Positions 9,201 through 18,146 of a DNA stretch of 64,000 bases are shown here, piece by piece. A model generated the notes under the pieces. The model saw nothing but the letters and a program-made list of their open reading frames with translations. It ran no database searches and was not told the origin of the DNA. Position numbers and translations under genes: made by a program. This stretch comes from G963677485 sp942492855 (lineage in GTDB: Bacteria > Armatimonadota > HRBIN16), in the NCBI GenBank assembly GCA_942492855.1, contig OW818647.1, positions 372,001 through 436,000 on the forward strand, read 5' to 3'. The number at the start of each line of letters is the position of its first letter. Positions within the stretch are counted from its first letter, which is position 1.

Positions 9201-12200
9201 GGAGCAGTAATAGCCAACGGCACATCCGGAGCTCCCATATACTTCACCAGTGTTAAAGATGACTCAGTTGGCGGAAACACCGACAACACGTCGGCTACAC
9301 CTGCGAAGGGTGACTGGAGCCACATCCAAGTATCAGGCACGGGCGCCAGCGGTACGTTCAACAACTGTGTTGTTCGTTATGGAGGTAGCGGCTACCAGCC
9401 TTATGCTAACCTTGCCTGCAATGGGGGAGCGTCTATGACGGTATCCAATAGTACGGTCTCTCAATCTGCCAACTATGGAATTTACTGGAACTCCAGTACC
9501 GTAACTGCAACCAACAGCGCAGTAACCGACTGTGGTATTGGTGTTTACATCAACGGCTGCACATCGGCTACCGTAAGCGGCTATACACTAAAAGACAATT
9601 CGACCGGGATGCTTGCAAGTTCATGCACATCACCTACAATAACGGGGAATTCAGTTTCAAACAACAGCACCGGTATACAAATTACCGATTGTACATCCCC
9701 ATCACTCATCAACAACGTGTTTACTGATAACGGCATAGAAGCAGCTAGTGCTACAGGGTACATCCATGGCAGCGTAACCTTATCAGGTAACACAAGCTCA
9801 GGAAGTAAAATCAATGGCTTCAACATGAGTTGTATAGTCAACGGTGATACTGTGTTCCACCCTAGCGGGGAGTTCCCATATGTGCTTAGTTCGCTTAGTG
9901 TTGATGCAAGCAACACGCTGACAATTGATCCAGGGTGCATCGTTAAGCTAATAACCACATCCGGTAACTTGAGTGTCGCAGGAAACCTCGTTGCTCGTGG
10001 GACTACTGCACTCCCTATCAACTTTACCAGCATCTCTGATGATAGTATCGGTGGTGACACCAACGGTGACAGTACAGGCTCCGGTCCTGCCAGAGCAGAC
10101 TGGGCACGTATCAATGTCAATGGTTGGGGATCCAGCGGTGTATTCGATCATTGTATAGTCAAATATGGCGGTTATACTGGGTATGGCGAATCGTCTGCCA
10201 ATTTGGCCTGTACTAGTGGCGGTTCAATGAGTGTTGCCAACAGCTCGGTTTTATACAGCGGCTCCAGTGGCATTTATTACGGACTGTCGAATCCACAAGT
10301 TTCTACAACGACAATCAACTACTGCAGCACAGGCATCTACCTAAAGAATTGCACATCGGCGAGTATCAGTAGTATCACCATCAGTAACAACGGTATTGGG
10401 GTAAAGGCAGAATCCTGCTCATCTCCATCTATCACCGGATGCACCTTGACTGGTAATTCGTCTTATGGAGTTAGCCTAACGAGCTGCGTCTCTCCTAGCC
10501 TTACGAACAATATATTTATAAACAATACGTCATCCGCAGCTTGGGCTGACGGTGACATCAGCGGATCGGTTACGATGAGTGGCAATGTGAGCACTGGTAG
10601 TGCCGTAAATGGAATTAGCATCGCTGGCTGCAGCATCAATGCTGATGCGCAATTCCACGCCGCTAACGGCTTTCCGTATGTTATTAGTGGGCTCATAGTA
10701 AATGCCGGAAAAACCTTAACTATCGATCCTGGAACTGTGGTCAAATTCTACGCAAGCAACGGGATCATATCCTGCAATGGAACACTACTAGCTAAAGGAA
10801 CTGCGGCATTACCCATCTATTTCACCAGTTTAAAAGATGACACTATAGGTGGTGACACCAATGGCAACGGCACAGGAAACGGTCCGGCAAGGGCTGACTG
10901 GTCACGTATATGGGTGACTGGTTGGGGTGCTAGTGGCGTATTTGACAACTGTATTTTAAAATACGGCGGCTCAAACGGTAACGGTGAGCCATATGCAAAC
11001 TTGGCTTGTACAAACAGCGGCTCGATGAGTGTCGCTAATAGTTCCGTGCTGTATAGCAGTTCTAATGGGATATTATACGATTCAACCACACCTCAGGTCT
11101 CAACGACAGATTTGAAATACTGTAATGTCGGCTTGTACTTAAAACACTGTAACGGGGCTAATATCAATGGTATCAGTGCCAGTTACAATCTCGTTGGTAT
11201 TCAAGCAGATTCGTGCTCGTCCCCAATTATCAACGGCTGTAACTTGGCCAACAATTCCTACGGCGTTGAATTTACCAGTTGCGTTTCGCCCACACTCACC
11301 AATAACACATTCACCAACAACCCATCTGCCGCAGCCTGTGCTGATGGTAATTTAAGCGGTACTGTCACTGTTACGGGCAATTCGAGTTCTGGCAGCGTCA
11401 TGAACGGATTGAACATGAATGGCGTCATCGTTATAGCTGACACGAAATTACGCAAGTCCGGTAACTTCCCGTATGCTGTCAATAGCCTTACAGTGAATAC
11501 AGGCAAGACTCTGACTCTGGATCCAGGAGTAGTGGTAAAGCTATATACTGGTAGCGGAATCATCTACTGCAATGGTATCCTGTCAGCCAAAGGAACTGTC
11601 GATTTGCCCGTCTATTTTACCAGCCTAAAAGACGACACTATCGGTGGAGACACAAATGGTGATGGCACAGGTTCAGGGCCCGCCAGATCTGATTGGTCTA
11701 AGATATGGGTGACTGGTACAGGTTCGAGCGGTGTCTTCGATCACTGCACCGTTCGATATGGTGGCTATGCAGGTTATGGTGAACCATATGGTAATCTGGC
11801 CTGCACAAGCGGGGGCTCGATGAGCGTAGCTAATAGCTCAATCACATACAGCGGAACCAATGGAATCTATTATGACGCGACCAAACCGCAACTAACGGCA
11901 ACCGAAATGAAATACTGTGGCACCGGCTTATACCTCAAGAGCTGTAAGTCGGCGTCTGTCAGTGGTATCACTTCAAGCTTTAACACCGTTGGAATGTATG
12001 CGGAATCATGTACGTCCCCGAACATCACTGGTTGCATCCTTACGGGCAATCAACAATATGGGGTTCGTCTTGTCAATACGGTGTCACCCAGCCTCGTTAA
12101 CAACACCTTCCTTAACAATCTGGCGTCTGCCGCCATCGCTGAAGGTGATCTAAGCGGATCGGTAACAGTTTCAGGAAATGCCAGTGCTGGCAGTTCCGTT

Positions 12201-15011
12201 AACGGTATCTCATTGTCAGGGTGTTACATCAACGCAGACGCCCAGTTTCACCCAGCTACGAGTTTCCCATATGTTATAGGCGCCCTCACAATCAATGCCG
12301 AAAGAACACTAACCATAGATCCAGGGGCCATCGTTAAATTCTACGCAAGCAGCGGAAACATATGGTGTATCGGGTCTATATCTGCAAAAGGAACCTCTGG
12401 CTTACCGATCTATTTCACCAGTCTCAAAGATGACACAATTGGAGGGGACACAAACGGAGATGGTACAAGCACTGGTCCTGACAGGTCAGATTGGGCTAGC
12501 ATAGCGGTGTCCGGCACCGGATCAAGCGGTGTATTTGAATTCTGCAAAGTGAAATACGGTGGCTACGGTGGTGCTAGTAATACTAATGCGAACCTCATAT
12601 GCTCTAGCGGTGGCGTGATGAATATTGCCAATAGTTCGGTAAATTATAGTGGTTCGAGTGGTATTCTGTATGACACGACGAAACCTCAGTTATTAACAAC
12701 AGAGTTGAAATACAATACTACGGGCCTATATTTGCTTAACTGTAATGCAGCAAGCATCAATGGTATCACTGCCAGTAATAATGGAGTTGGCATCCAGTCT
12801 GTCTCTAGCACATCGCCGGTGATCAATGGCTGCACTTTTGCCGGGAACACATCGTATGGAGTTGGTTTCACCAGTTGTGTATCTCCGAGCCTGACGAACA
12901 ACACGTTTACAAACAACACATCCTCTGCCGCTTATGCTGATGGCAATATCAGCGGTTCTGTAACGATGTCAGGCAACGTCAGCACTGGTAGCGCCATAAA
13001 TGGTGTCAACCTAAGTGGCAGTATTATAAATGCTGATGCCCAATTCCATAAATCTGGCAATTTCCCCTACGCAGTTAGCAGTTTAACAGTGAATTCAGGC
13101 ACAACCCTGACTATAGATCCGGGAACGGTTCTCAAACTTTACAACGGCACCGGAATCATATATTGCTCTGGAACTCTATCAGCTAAGGGCACGGCTGATT
13201 CGTCGGTCTATTTCACAAGCTTAAAAGACGACTCCGTAGGTGGAGACACAAACGGAGATGGTACAGCCACTAGTCCTGAAAAGGCCGACTGGTCACGAGT
13301 ATGGGTGCTTGGCCCCGATGCCAACGGCATATTTGAACGGTGTGTTGTGAAGTATGGTGGCTACACCTATTACAATGGATACAACGAGCCATATGGTAAC
13401 CTTGCATGCTCAAACGGTGGATCAATGAGCGTCACCAAATGCTCTGTGATGTATAGCAGCACTAATGGTATAATGTATGATTCAACTACACCTAAGGTTT
13501 CTGAATCGGAGTTGAAGTATTGCAACACAGGCCTTATGTTAAGAAGCTGCAACACGGCTGCACTTAGTGGTATCACGGCGAGTAATAATGTGACTGGTAT
13601 CCAAGCAGACACTTGTTCAACTCCCTCTATCAGTGATTGCACATTAACTGGCAATACTACCTATGGAGTTCAGTTCAGCAATTGTGTGTCTCCGACACTT
13701 AAAACTAACTCATTTACGGACAACCTTGCTGCTGCAGCATGTGTCGATGGGAGTCTAAGTGGATCGGTAACCGTAACTGGTAACACAAGCACGGGCAGTG
13801 CGATCAACGGCTTAAATCTTTCCAGTTGCATAATCAATGCTGATGCTCAATTACATCGGTCAGGCAACTTCCCGTATGCTACCAACAGCCTCACAATTAA
13901 CGCTGGAACCAACCTAACAATTGATCCAGGCACAGTAGTGAAGTTGTATAACGGTTACGGAACGATCTACTGCAATGGCAGTATTTCCGCCATGGGAACT
14001 TCCGCTGCTCCCATTTACTTCACAAGTCTTAGGGATGACACAATTGGCGGAGACACCAATGGCGATGGCACAGGTTCGTCATCAATCAGAGCTGACTGGT
14101 CGAGAATTTGGGTGACAGGTTCAGGGTCTAGCGGTGTATTTACTCATTGCATTATAAAATATGGTGGATACACAGGATATGGTGAACCCTACGCTAGTCT
14201 TGCCTGCACTAGTGGCGGGGTGATGAACGCAACTAATAGCTCAGTTTTATACAGTGGGTATCATGGTTTACTGTCAGACTCTGCTACTACCACTGTTAAT
14301 AACTGCATCGCCACCTACTGCTCATCAAGTGGTGTAGTACTCAGTGGCGGATCAAGTTCGTTCACATATTCCGACACATGGTTGAATGGCAGCGATGATA
14401 TCCTGCCAAGTGGAATACCACTGACTGGGAATATCCACGAGAACCCAAAATTCGTATCAGCCCAGTCTGGAGACTTCCGGTTACTTGATGGGTCTCCTTG
14501 CATAAACACTGGCGATCCTTTGATACTAGACACAGATGGTTCACGATCAGATATGGGAGCCATAGGTTCAGATTTCCTTGCCAACGGTCAGCTGGCTTCA
14601 ATCTTGATCTCGGTTAACCCAGGTGGAGACTACTTAGGCAGCTTAAGCGATATCAAGTTGAACTATAACATGGCTGGGCCACAGCCGTACACGGGGACAC
14701 TTAAAATCGACAATGCAGGTAAAGCGACCATTGTCGATGTTCAACCTGGTACATATGGCCTTAACATATACGGTGGACACTGGTTGAAACGTGCAGTTAA
14801 GAACATCGACATCAGCCAGGATACCAGCCTGACGGTGTCGCTCACCAATGGCGACGCCGATGGTGACAACCAGATCAATCTATTTGACTTCGTAGTGCTT
14901 GACCAGCACTTCGGCACATCGGACTCAATGGCTGACCTGGACGGCAGCGGACAGGTGAACTTGTTCGACTATGTAGTAATCGACCAAAACTTCGGAGCAC
15001 AAGGCGACTGA
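6243..15011 (+). CDS. giant secreted PHP-like / beta-helix repeat / dockerin-like protein
   Basis: The frame is open from GTG 6177. I choose ATG 6243 because AGAGGTG lies seven bases before it and the product begins with a signal peptide ending near GAFAQ (2922 residues). Order: a PHP-like metal domain (NLHVHSN, then GFSDHGG and later HTSPNE/SSHGS; about residues 40-320); nine beta-helix units of about 260-269 residues starting near 7524, 8310, 9093, 9873, 10671, 11466, 12264, 13062 and 13869, each with a TIDPGxVVKF strand, a FTSxKDD turn and NosD/pectate-lyase-like ladders rich in Ser/Asn/Thr; a helix cap (SPCINTGDP); a Greek-key-like domain; and a dockerin-like tail with two Ca loops (DADGDNQIN, DLDGSGQVN). 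Probably an extracellular carbohydrate-binding or adhesive enzyme. The gene is visibly more A/T-rich than its neighbours and stands alone. Confidence 0.85.
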   Translation: MVIRGLCLNNRMFRRLVNASGLMACLLISSGAFAQYNLYNANLHVHSNISNKVSSEAWPDHELASSPDQVMAEAYMAGLDVIGFSDHGGKINTDISPLQYNEWGKLGNIARTGGPTAIRGFEYSLDGYHVNVFNTDYFCDYTAWKTAGDPILKKTFYEFQSWLCDSQYWTNGEYPIAQFNHIWNSNGFNGFSWPSGISASTLDKVFCLIEMGGGSIVHTSPNETEVSFRSALQAGWHVGPSIGNDNQGSILNEAATRHTGIWATSSHGSAIRDALHERRVFASEDIDVSVKFLMKTNSDGVIHWMGETVKADPNGVKYSVEAIDPSGLAKDQFESVDLMTSASSSPYHSWGGTSSTSAEFCKELNIQDLLGTAKTSQDQTCFYLRLKQNGTDLDTQQDYIYSAPIWIKYWTPVTGTINEDTTWTPDNNPYLVKGAVTVASGRTLTIQPGTVVKFADSTSGISVNGRIAAQGSSGAPITFTSFQDDSAGGDSNYDGNATSPNRGDWNLVSVSSGASGVFENCHFRYGGSYVQTANLAVVNGGSISITNCSSNQANGAGVYVDNSSLSVSGLNVSDNTYGVFVQNRSGLTVSGVTATGCSYGIYAESCSSPTITSNTLTNNGTGVYVSNCSSPTITNNVYNGNTNGAARMSGSIGGSITVGGGSASGNGVNGLVVSGCTTVSNTQFHPASGFPYVISDLAVSAGNTITFDPGCVVKFRDWSSRIECAGGVVANGTSGSPINFTSFKDDSVGGNTDGTSDSPSNGDWNHIQISGAGAQGSFKYCNVRYGGGSYQPYANLACSGGASLNVANSIISNSANYGIYGKSSSVTASASTVTDCGTGVYLYGCTSASVSGYTVKNNNIGLQTDSCASPVFTGNTIANNGTGIEISNSSSPTLTNNVFTDNANSAAQIDGTISGGITISGSTSSGNGVNGLLVVSSSTSGHTQFHPANGFPYVIGDLSVGVDNTLTIDAGCVVKFRDSNGRVEVAGAVIANGTSGAPIYFTSVKDDSVGGNTDNTSATPAKGDWSHIQVSGTGASGTFNNCVVRYGGSGYQPYANLACNGGASMTVSNSTVSQSANYGIYWNSSTVTATNSAVTDCGIGVYINGCTSATVSGYTLKDNSTGMLASSCTSPTITGNSVSNNSTGIQITDCTSPSLINNVFTDNGIEAASATGYIHGSVTLSGNTSSGSKINGFNMSCIVNGDTVFHPSGEFPYVLSSLSVDASNTLTIDPGCIVKLITTSGNLSVAGNLVARGTTALPINFTSISDDSIGGDTNGDSTGSGPARADWARINVNGWGSSGVFDHCIVKYGGYTGYGESSANLACTSGGSMSVANSSVLYSGSSGIYYGLSNPQVSTTTINYCSTGIYLKNCTSASISSITISNNGIGVKAESCSSPSITGCTLTGNSSYGVSLTSCVSPSLTNNIFINNTSSAAWADGDISGSVTMSGNVSTGSAVNGISIAGCSINADAQFHAANGFPYVISGLIVNAGKTLTIDPGTVVKFYASNGIISCNGTLLAKGTAALPIYFTSLKDDTIGGDTNGNGTGNGPARADWSRIWVTGWGASGVFDNCILKYGGSNGNGEPYANLACTNSGSMSVANSSVLYSSSNGILYDSTTPQVSTTDLKYCNVGLYLKHCNGANINGISASYNLVGIQADSCSSPIINGCNLANNSYGVEFTSCVSPTLTNNTFTNNPSAAACADGNLSGTVTVTGNSSSGSVMNGLNMNGVIVIADTKLRKSGNFPYAVNSLTVNTGKTLTLDPGVVVKLYTGSGIIYCNGILSAKGTVDLPVYFTSLKDDTIGGDTNGDGTGSGPARSDWSKIWVTGTGSSGVFDHCTVRYGGYAGYGEPYGNLACTSGGSMSVANSSITYSGTNGIYYDATKPQLTATEMKYCGTGLYLKSCKSASVSGITSSFNTVGMYAESCTSPNITGCILTGNQQYGVRLVNTVSPSLVNNTFLNNLASAAIAEGDLSGSVTVSGNASAGSSVNGISLSGCYINADAQFHPATSFPYVIGALTINAERTLTIDPGAIVKFYASSGNIWCIGSISAKGTSGLPIYFTSLKDDTIGGDTNGDGTSTGPDRSDWASIAVSGTGSSGVFEFCKVKYGGYGGASNTNANLICSSGGVMNIANSSVNYSGSSGILYDTTKPQLLTTELKYNTTGLYLLNCNAASINGITASNNGVGIQSVSSTSPVINGCTFAGNTSYGVGFTSCVSPSLTNNTFTNNTSSAAYADGNISGSVTMSGNVSTGSAINGVNLSGSIINADAQFHKSGNFPYAVSSLTVNSGTTLTIDPGTVLKLYNGTGIIYCSGTLSAKGTADSSVYFTSLKDDSVGGDTNGDGTATSPEKADWSRVWVLGPDANGIFERCVVKYGGYTYYNGYNEPYGNLACSNGGSMSVTKCSVMYSSTNGIMYDSTTPKVSESELKYCNTGLMLRSCNTAALSGITASNNVTGIQADTCSTPSISDCTLTGNTTYGVQFSNCVSPTLKTNSFTDNLAAAACVDGSLSGSVTVTGNTSTGSAINGLNLSSCIINADAQLHRSGNFPYATNSLTINAGTNLTIDPGTVVKLYNGYGTIYCNGSISAMGTSAAPIYFTSLRDDTIGGDTNGDGTGSSSIRADWSRIWVTGSGSSGVFTHCIIKYGGYTGYGEPYASLACTSGGVMNATNSSVLYSGYHGLLSDSATTTVNNCIATYCSSSGVVLSGGSSSFTYSDTWLNGSDDILPSGIPLTGNIHENPKFVSAQSGDFRLLDGSPCINTGDPLILDTDGSRSDMGAIGSDFLANGQLASILISVNPGGDYLGSLSDIKLNYNMAGPQPYTGTLKIDNAGKATIVDVQPGTYGLNIYGGHWLKRAVKNIDISQDTSLTVSLTNGDADGDNQINLFDFVVLDQHFGTSDSMADLDGSGQVNLFDYVVIDQNFGAQGD
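7524..14400 (+). repeat. nine in-frame tandem ~0.8-kb coding repeats
   Basis: Successive spacing of the same PYV/FPY codons is 786, 783, 780, 798, 795, 798, 798 and 807 bases, all multiples of three. Units 4-9 share wording (GDTNGDGTGSGPARADW, KYGGYxGYGEPYANLAC) that units 1-3 have only in variant form, pointing to two phases of duplication. Confidence 0.9.
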
Positions 15012-15028
15012 GGTTGATTGTTCCGCAC

Positions 15029-15065
15029 GACCGCGCCGGTTTTCCTTACCGGGGCGGTCTTTTTG
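15029..15065 (+). terminator. intrinsic terminator after the giant gene
   Basis: A 12-base stem with one mismatch (15029-15040 with 15048-15059), 7-base loop and TTTTT, 17 bases after the stop codon. Confidence 0.8.
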
Positions 15066-15098
15066 CATTTTAGGACCTCGGATGGATTCGACGGATCC

Positions 15099-15123
15099 GT
15101 CCGATCAGTCCGATCAGTCCGAT
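15099..15123. repeat. three tandem copies of a 9-mer GTCCGATCA
   Basis: Copies start at 15099, 15108 and 15117 (the last is cut after GTCCGAT). They lie between the terminator and the SGNH gene. This could be a small operator array or simple dispersed repeat DNA; nothing in the sequence decides. Confidence 0.6.
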
Positions 15124-15263
15124 TCTAGCAAGCCTCTCCCTTCGCACCGTCACCAGTGGCCCGCATGAGGTATCGTTCCCATTCTTTCCTCCTGTCTCCT
15201 AACTCCTATATTCTGGTAACATACTGTCAGAACAAACCGAACAGGCGGAGGATATCGCACGCC

Positions 15264-16589
15264 ATGAAAATCGCAACCCTTGTTGCAGTAGGAGCCCTCA
15301 TGTCTACGCTCAATGCACCCTCTTTTGCTAAGGTAACCGTCAGCGGGCCGTGGTCAGTGACCGTGGCTGCTGGAAACTACTCGGTGGATGGCAACTGGTA
15401 CCACGTGGCCAACACCCAGGTCCTCGACGTTGCACCACCCGAGATGGTCACCATCAAGGATGAAGCGGCCAAGCTCCCCACCGATCCCGGTCCTGTGGCC
15501 GGCTGGACCAGAGGTTACCGACCCACCAAGCTGATCACGCAGGAATGCACCGCCCCCTACGTGCTCAAGCAGAGTTCAGTGGTGGTCAAAACCTCGGCTG
15601 ATGCCAGCGAGGGCTATGTGCGGGGCAAGGATTTCGACATCGAGACCACCTGGAACACCATCTGGCGCACAGCCAACAGCAGCATCCCCGCCGACGCCAC
15701 CAGCTACATCACCTACACCTACGGCCAGAGCCGCCTAGATTCCATCGTGATCGATGCTCAGGGCGAAGCTAAAATTGTAAAGGGGCAGCCCAGTGTATGG
15801 GAAGTGGCCCCTCCCGCTACGCCTCGGGGTAGCCGATTGATCGGCCGCATCTGGGTTCGCGGTGAGCTGACTCGACTGGCGCAGAACGACGTCTATAATG
15901 TCACCGCCACCCGAATGACCACCAAGAAGACGGCCCCTCTGGCGGCCACATTCACGCCCAAAGCCCTTGAGAAGCTGAAGACGGGCCAGCCCCTCACCAT
16001 CCTGTTCTGGGGTGACAGCGTCACCGCAGGCGGCGGTCCCACCGAAGAGAAGCGCTTCCCACACCAGGCGGTGCGCATGTTGAAGAAGGCCTTCCCTAAG
16101 GCGAACATCAACTACACCATCAACGGATGGGGCGGGCGCACAAGCCACAACTTCATCATCGAGCCCTCGGGCAGCCAGTTCAACTTCCAGGAAAAAGTGG
16201 TTGACGTTAAGGCCGACCTGGTGATCAGCGAGTTCATCAACGACACCGGACTACCCCTCGATATGGTTCAGACCGAACACGAGATGATCAAGCAGAAGTT
16301 CGCAGCAAACGGCACAGAGTGGGTAATCCTAACTCCCCACTTCAGCATCTTCCAGGTGATGGGCGACACGTCCGCGCATGTCAGCGAGGAGACACGCCCG
16401 GTCGTGCTCTATTGGCGCAAGTTCGTGCAGCCCGGCATCGGCCTGGCCGATGCGGCCGCCCGCTATGAGCACTTCCCAAGTGAGGGTATCCCGTTCATGA
16501 CCCTCATGGCGAACAGCATCAACCACCCCAACAACTGGGGCAACACCGTGTTTGCTGAGGCGATTCTGAACTACTTCACCGGGAAGTAG
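15264..16589 (+). CDS. secreted SGNH/GDSL hydrolase domain protein, copy 1
   Basis: 441 residues from ATG 15264, which has GGAGG at 15247-15251 and begins a signal peptide (MKIATLVAVGALMSTLNAPSFAK). The open frame runs back to 15156, but that stretch does not look like protein. The N-terminal half (KVTVSGPWSVTVAAGNYSVDG onward) is a beta-rich module of unknown type. The C-terminal half is SGNH: block I FWGDSVTAGG with the nucleophile Ser, Gly and Asn in NGWGGRTSH and EFINDTG, and a C-terminal INHPNNWG that could carry the His. Likely an extracytoplasmic esterase acting on acylated sugars or glycans (family inference). Tandem paralogue of the next gene. Confidence 0.82.
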   Translation: MKIATLVAVGALMSTLNAPSFAKVTVSGPWSVTVAAGNYSVDGNWYHVANTQVLDVAPPEMVTIKDEAAKLPTDPGPVAGWTRGYRPTKLITQECTAPYVLKQSSVVVKTSADASEGYVRGKDFDIETTWNTIWRTANSSIPADATSYITYTYGQSRLDSIVIDAQGEAKIVKGQPSVWEVAPPATPRGSRLIGRIWVRGELTRLAQNDVYNVTATRMTTKKTAPLAATFTPKALEKLKTGQPLTILFWGDSVTAGGGPTEEKRFPHQAVRMLKKAFPKANINYTINGWGGRTSHNFIIEPSGSQFNFQEKVVDVKADLVISEFINDTGLPLDMVQTEHEMIKQKFAANGTEWVILTPHFSIFQVMGDTSAHVSEETRPVVLYWRKFVQPGIGLADAAARYEHFPSEGIPFMTLMANSINHPNNWGNTVFAEAILNYFTGK

Positions 16590-16604
16590 GTTTCGCAGTT
16601 ATCA

Positions 16605-16636
16605 TGGCCAACCTGGTAATATCGCTGGGTTGGCCA
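16605..16636 (+). terminator. hairpin between the two SGNH genes
   Basis: A 9-bp stem TGGCCAACC/GGTTGGCCA with a 14-base loop and a weakly T-rich tail. It may be a terminator or an RNA-stabilising hairpin. Confidence 0.45.
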
Positions 16637-16685
16637 TTCCTATCTTCAGTATCCAAACACACTCACCAGTAAAGGAATCGCCAAT

Positions 16686-18011
16686 ATGAAGTGCCACGCC
16701 CTTCTTCTGTCAGGAGCAGCTATTATCTCAATGCACACAATGAGTTCTGCAAAAGTCGTCGTCTCGGGTAGTTTTGAAGTCACAGTGCAGGCTGGTATCT
16801 ACACCGTTGATGGAAAATCTCACCGAGTGAATACCTCACAATATTTGAAGCTCGCACGGCCACAGCGAGTGACTGTCCGTAATGAAAAAGTCGTCCTGCC
16901 AACCGATCCAGGCGCCAGTGTGGCTTTTTGGGTGCGTGGTTACACTCCGCCCATACTGGCCCCAGGCGGTATCGGTGCCTACCAGGGCCTGCGCCCGCAG
17001 AGCATCAAGCTAAAGTCGGCAGATGGATCGGTGCCGTACGCACGCGGCCTTGATTTCGATACAGACCCCACTTGGGGCACCATATGGCGCACTCCAACCA
17101 GCAGCATGGCCGAAGGTGCGACGAGCTTGCTGACCTACACCTACAACCAGTGCCGGATCGACTCCATCGTGATCGATGGCCAAGGCGTAGCCCAGGTCAT
17201 TGAGGGCAAGCCAGGGGTCTGGGAGGTGATGCCTCCCGCAACGCCGCAGGCTCATACCCTCATCGCACGCGTATGGTGGCACGGAGACGCTCAAAAGCTG
17301 ACGGACGAGCAGATATACAACGTCACCGCCACCAAGATGCCGGTGCAAAAAGGCAATCCGCTGGCTGCGACCTACACACCAAAGGTTCTGGCTAAGCTGC
17401 AAAACGGCGGCACGGTCAACATCACCTTCTGGGGTGACAGCGTCACCGATGGCGGAACCGCCACCGAGGGCATGGGATTCCAGCACCAGTTCATCCGGAT
17501 GCTCAAGAAGGCCTTCCCGAAGGCGAATATCAACTACGTCACCAACGCCTGGGGTGGACGGACCACCCACGCCTTCCTTTCCGAACCCAGCGGAAGTGCC
17601 TACAACTTCAAGGAGCAGATTCTCGCCAAAAAGCCCGACCTGGTGGTCAGCGAATTCGTGAACGACACCGGCCTGCCTATGGACCTGGTCGAGAAGGAAT
17701 ACGCTCAGCTTCAGCAGGATTTTGCCGCGAACGGCATAGAGTGGCTCATAATGACGCCACACTTCACCACGTTCGAGGTCATGGGCGGACAGGGCTGGCG
17801 CATCACGAAAGAGGCCCGCTTGCAAGTTCTGTTCGTCCGCAAATTCGCGAAGCCAGGAGTCGGTGTGGCCGACGCTGCCGCACGCTACGAACATTTCGAC
17901 TGCGAGGGCGTCCCCTTCGCCAGCTTCATGGTGAACAGCATAAACCATCCGAACAACTGGGGCCACACCGTATTCGCCGAGGTGCTGCTGAACTACTTCA
18001 CCGGCATGTAG
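16686..18011 (+). CDS. secreted SGNH/GDSL hydrolase domain protein, copy 2
   Basis: 441 residues, the same length as copy 1 and alignable along its full length. ATG 16686 follows AAAGGA. The signal peptide ends near MSSAK. The same N-terminal beta module (VVVSGSFEVTVQAGIYTVDG) precedes the SGNH domain with FWGDSVTDGG, NAWGGRTTH, EFVNDTGLP and INHPNNWGHT. The pair arose by tandem duplication and has since diverged, so the substrates may differ. The stop codon TAG forms the first bases of a dispersed TAGGGGCCACCC palindrome. Confidence 0.82.
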   Translation: MKCHALLLSGAAIISMHTMSSAKVVVSGSFEVTVQAGIYTVDGKSHRVNTSQYLKLARPQRVTVRNEKVVLPTDPGASVAFWVRGYTPPILAPGGIGAYQGLRPQSIKLKSADGSVPYARGLDFDTDPTWGTIWRTPTSSMAEGATSLLTYTYNQCRIDSIVIDGQGVAQVIEGKPGVWEVMPPATPQAHTLIARVWWHGDAQKLTDEQIYNVTATKMPVQKGNPLAATYTPKVLAKLQNGGTVNITFWGDSVTDGGTATEGMGFQHQFIRMLKKAFPKANINYVTNAWGGRTTHAFLSEPSGSAYNFKEQILAKKPDLVVSEFVNDTGLPMDLVEKEYAQLQQDFAANGIEWLIMTPHFTTFEVMGGQGWRITKEARLQVLFVRKFAKPGVGVADAAARYEHFDCEGVPFASFMVNSINHPNNWGHTVFAEVLLNYFTGM

Positions 18012-18108
18012 GGGCCACCCTTGTGGTGGCCCTATACCGGCGGCCTCGACCATCAGGGCCGGCACAAGGCACGGCCCCTACGGTGGCACAGCATGCACCA
18101 CGGTAGGG
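18009..18108. repeat. dispersed GGGGCCACC palindrome cluster
   Basis: One hairpin, GGGCCACC-CTTGT-GGTGGCCC, at 18012-18032, and a second at about 18055-18080 with GGGCCG/CGGCCC arms around CACAAGG. The same words recur near 22.5, 25.7, 45.5-45.7 and 50.7 kb. Confidence 0.75.
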
Positions 18109-18109
18109 G

Positions 18110-18115
18110 TATAAT
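18110..18115 (+). promoter_or_regulatory. -10 box of the nnrED-FHA unit
   Basis: TATAAT, 31 bases before ATG 18147, placed directly at the edge of the palindrome cluster. No good -35 box is visible. Confidence 0.45.
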
Positions 18116-18146
18116 CTGAGCGTAAGCTAAATAACTAGAGGTGTCT

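Noticed and set aside
9581..10120. Several 90-190 codon antisense frames inside the giant beta-helix gene
   Set aside because: They recur once per repeat unit in the same phase, so they are by-products of the repeat sequence.
15156..15263. Upstream extension of the first SGNH gene
   Set aside because: It would put 36 residues before a normal signal peptide; ATG 15264 has a GGAGG site.
17010..18065. 351-codon open frame on the minus strand opposite the second SGNH gene
   Set aside because: Antisense shadow of a gene with clear SGNH motifs and a signal peptide.
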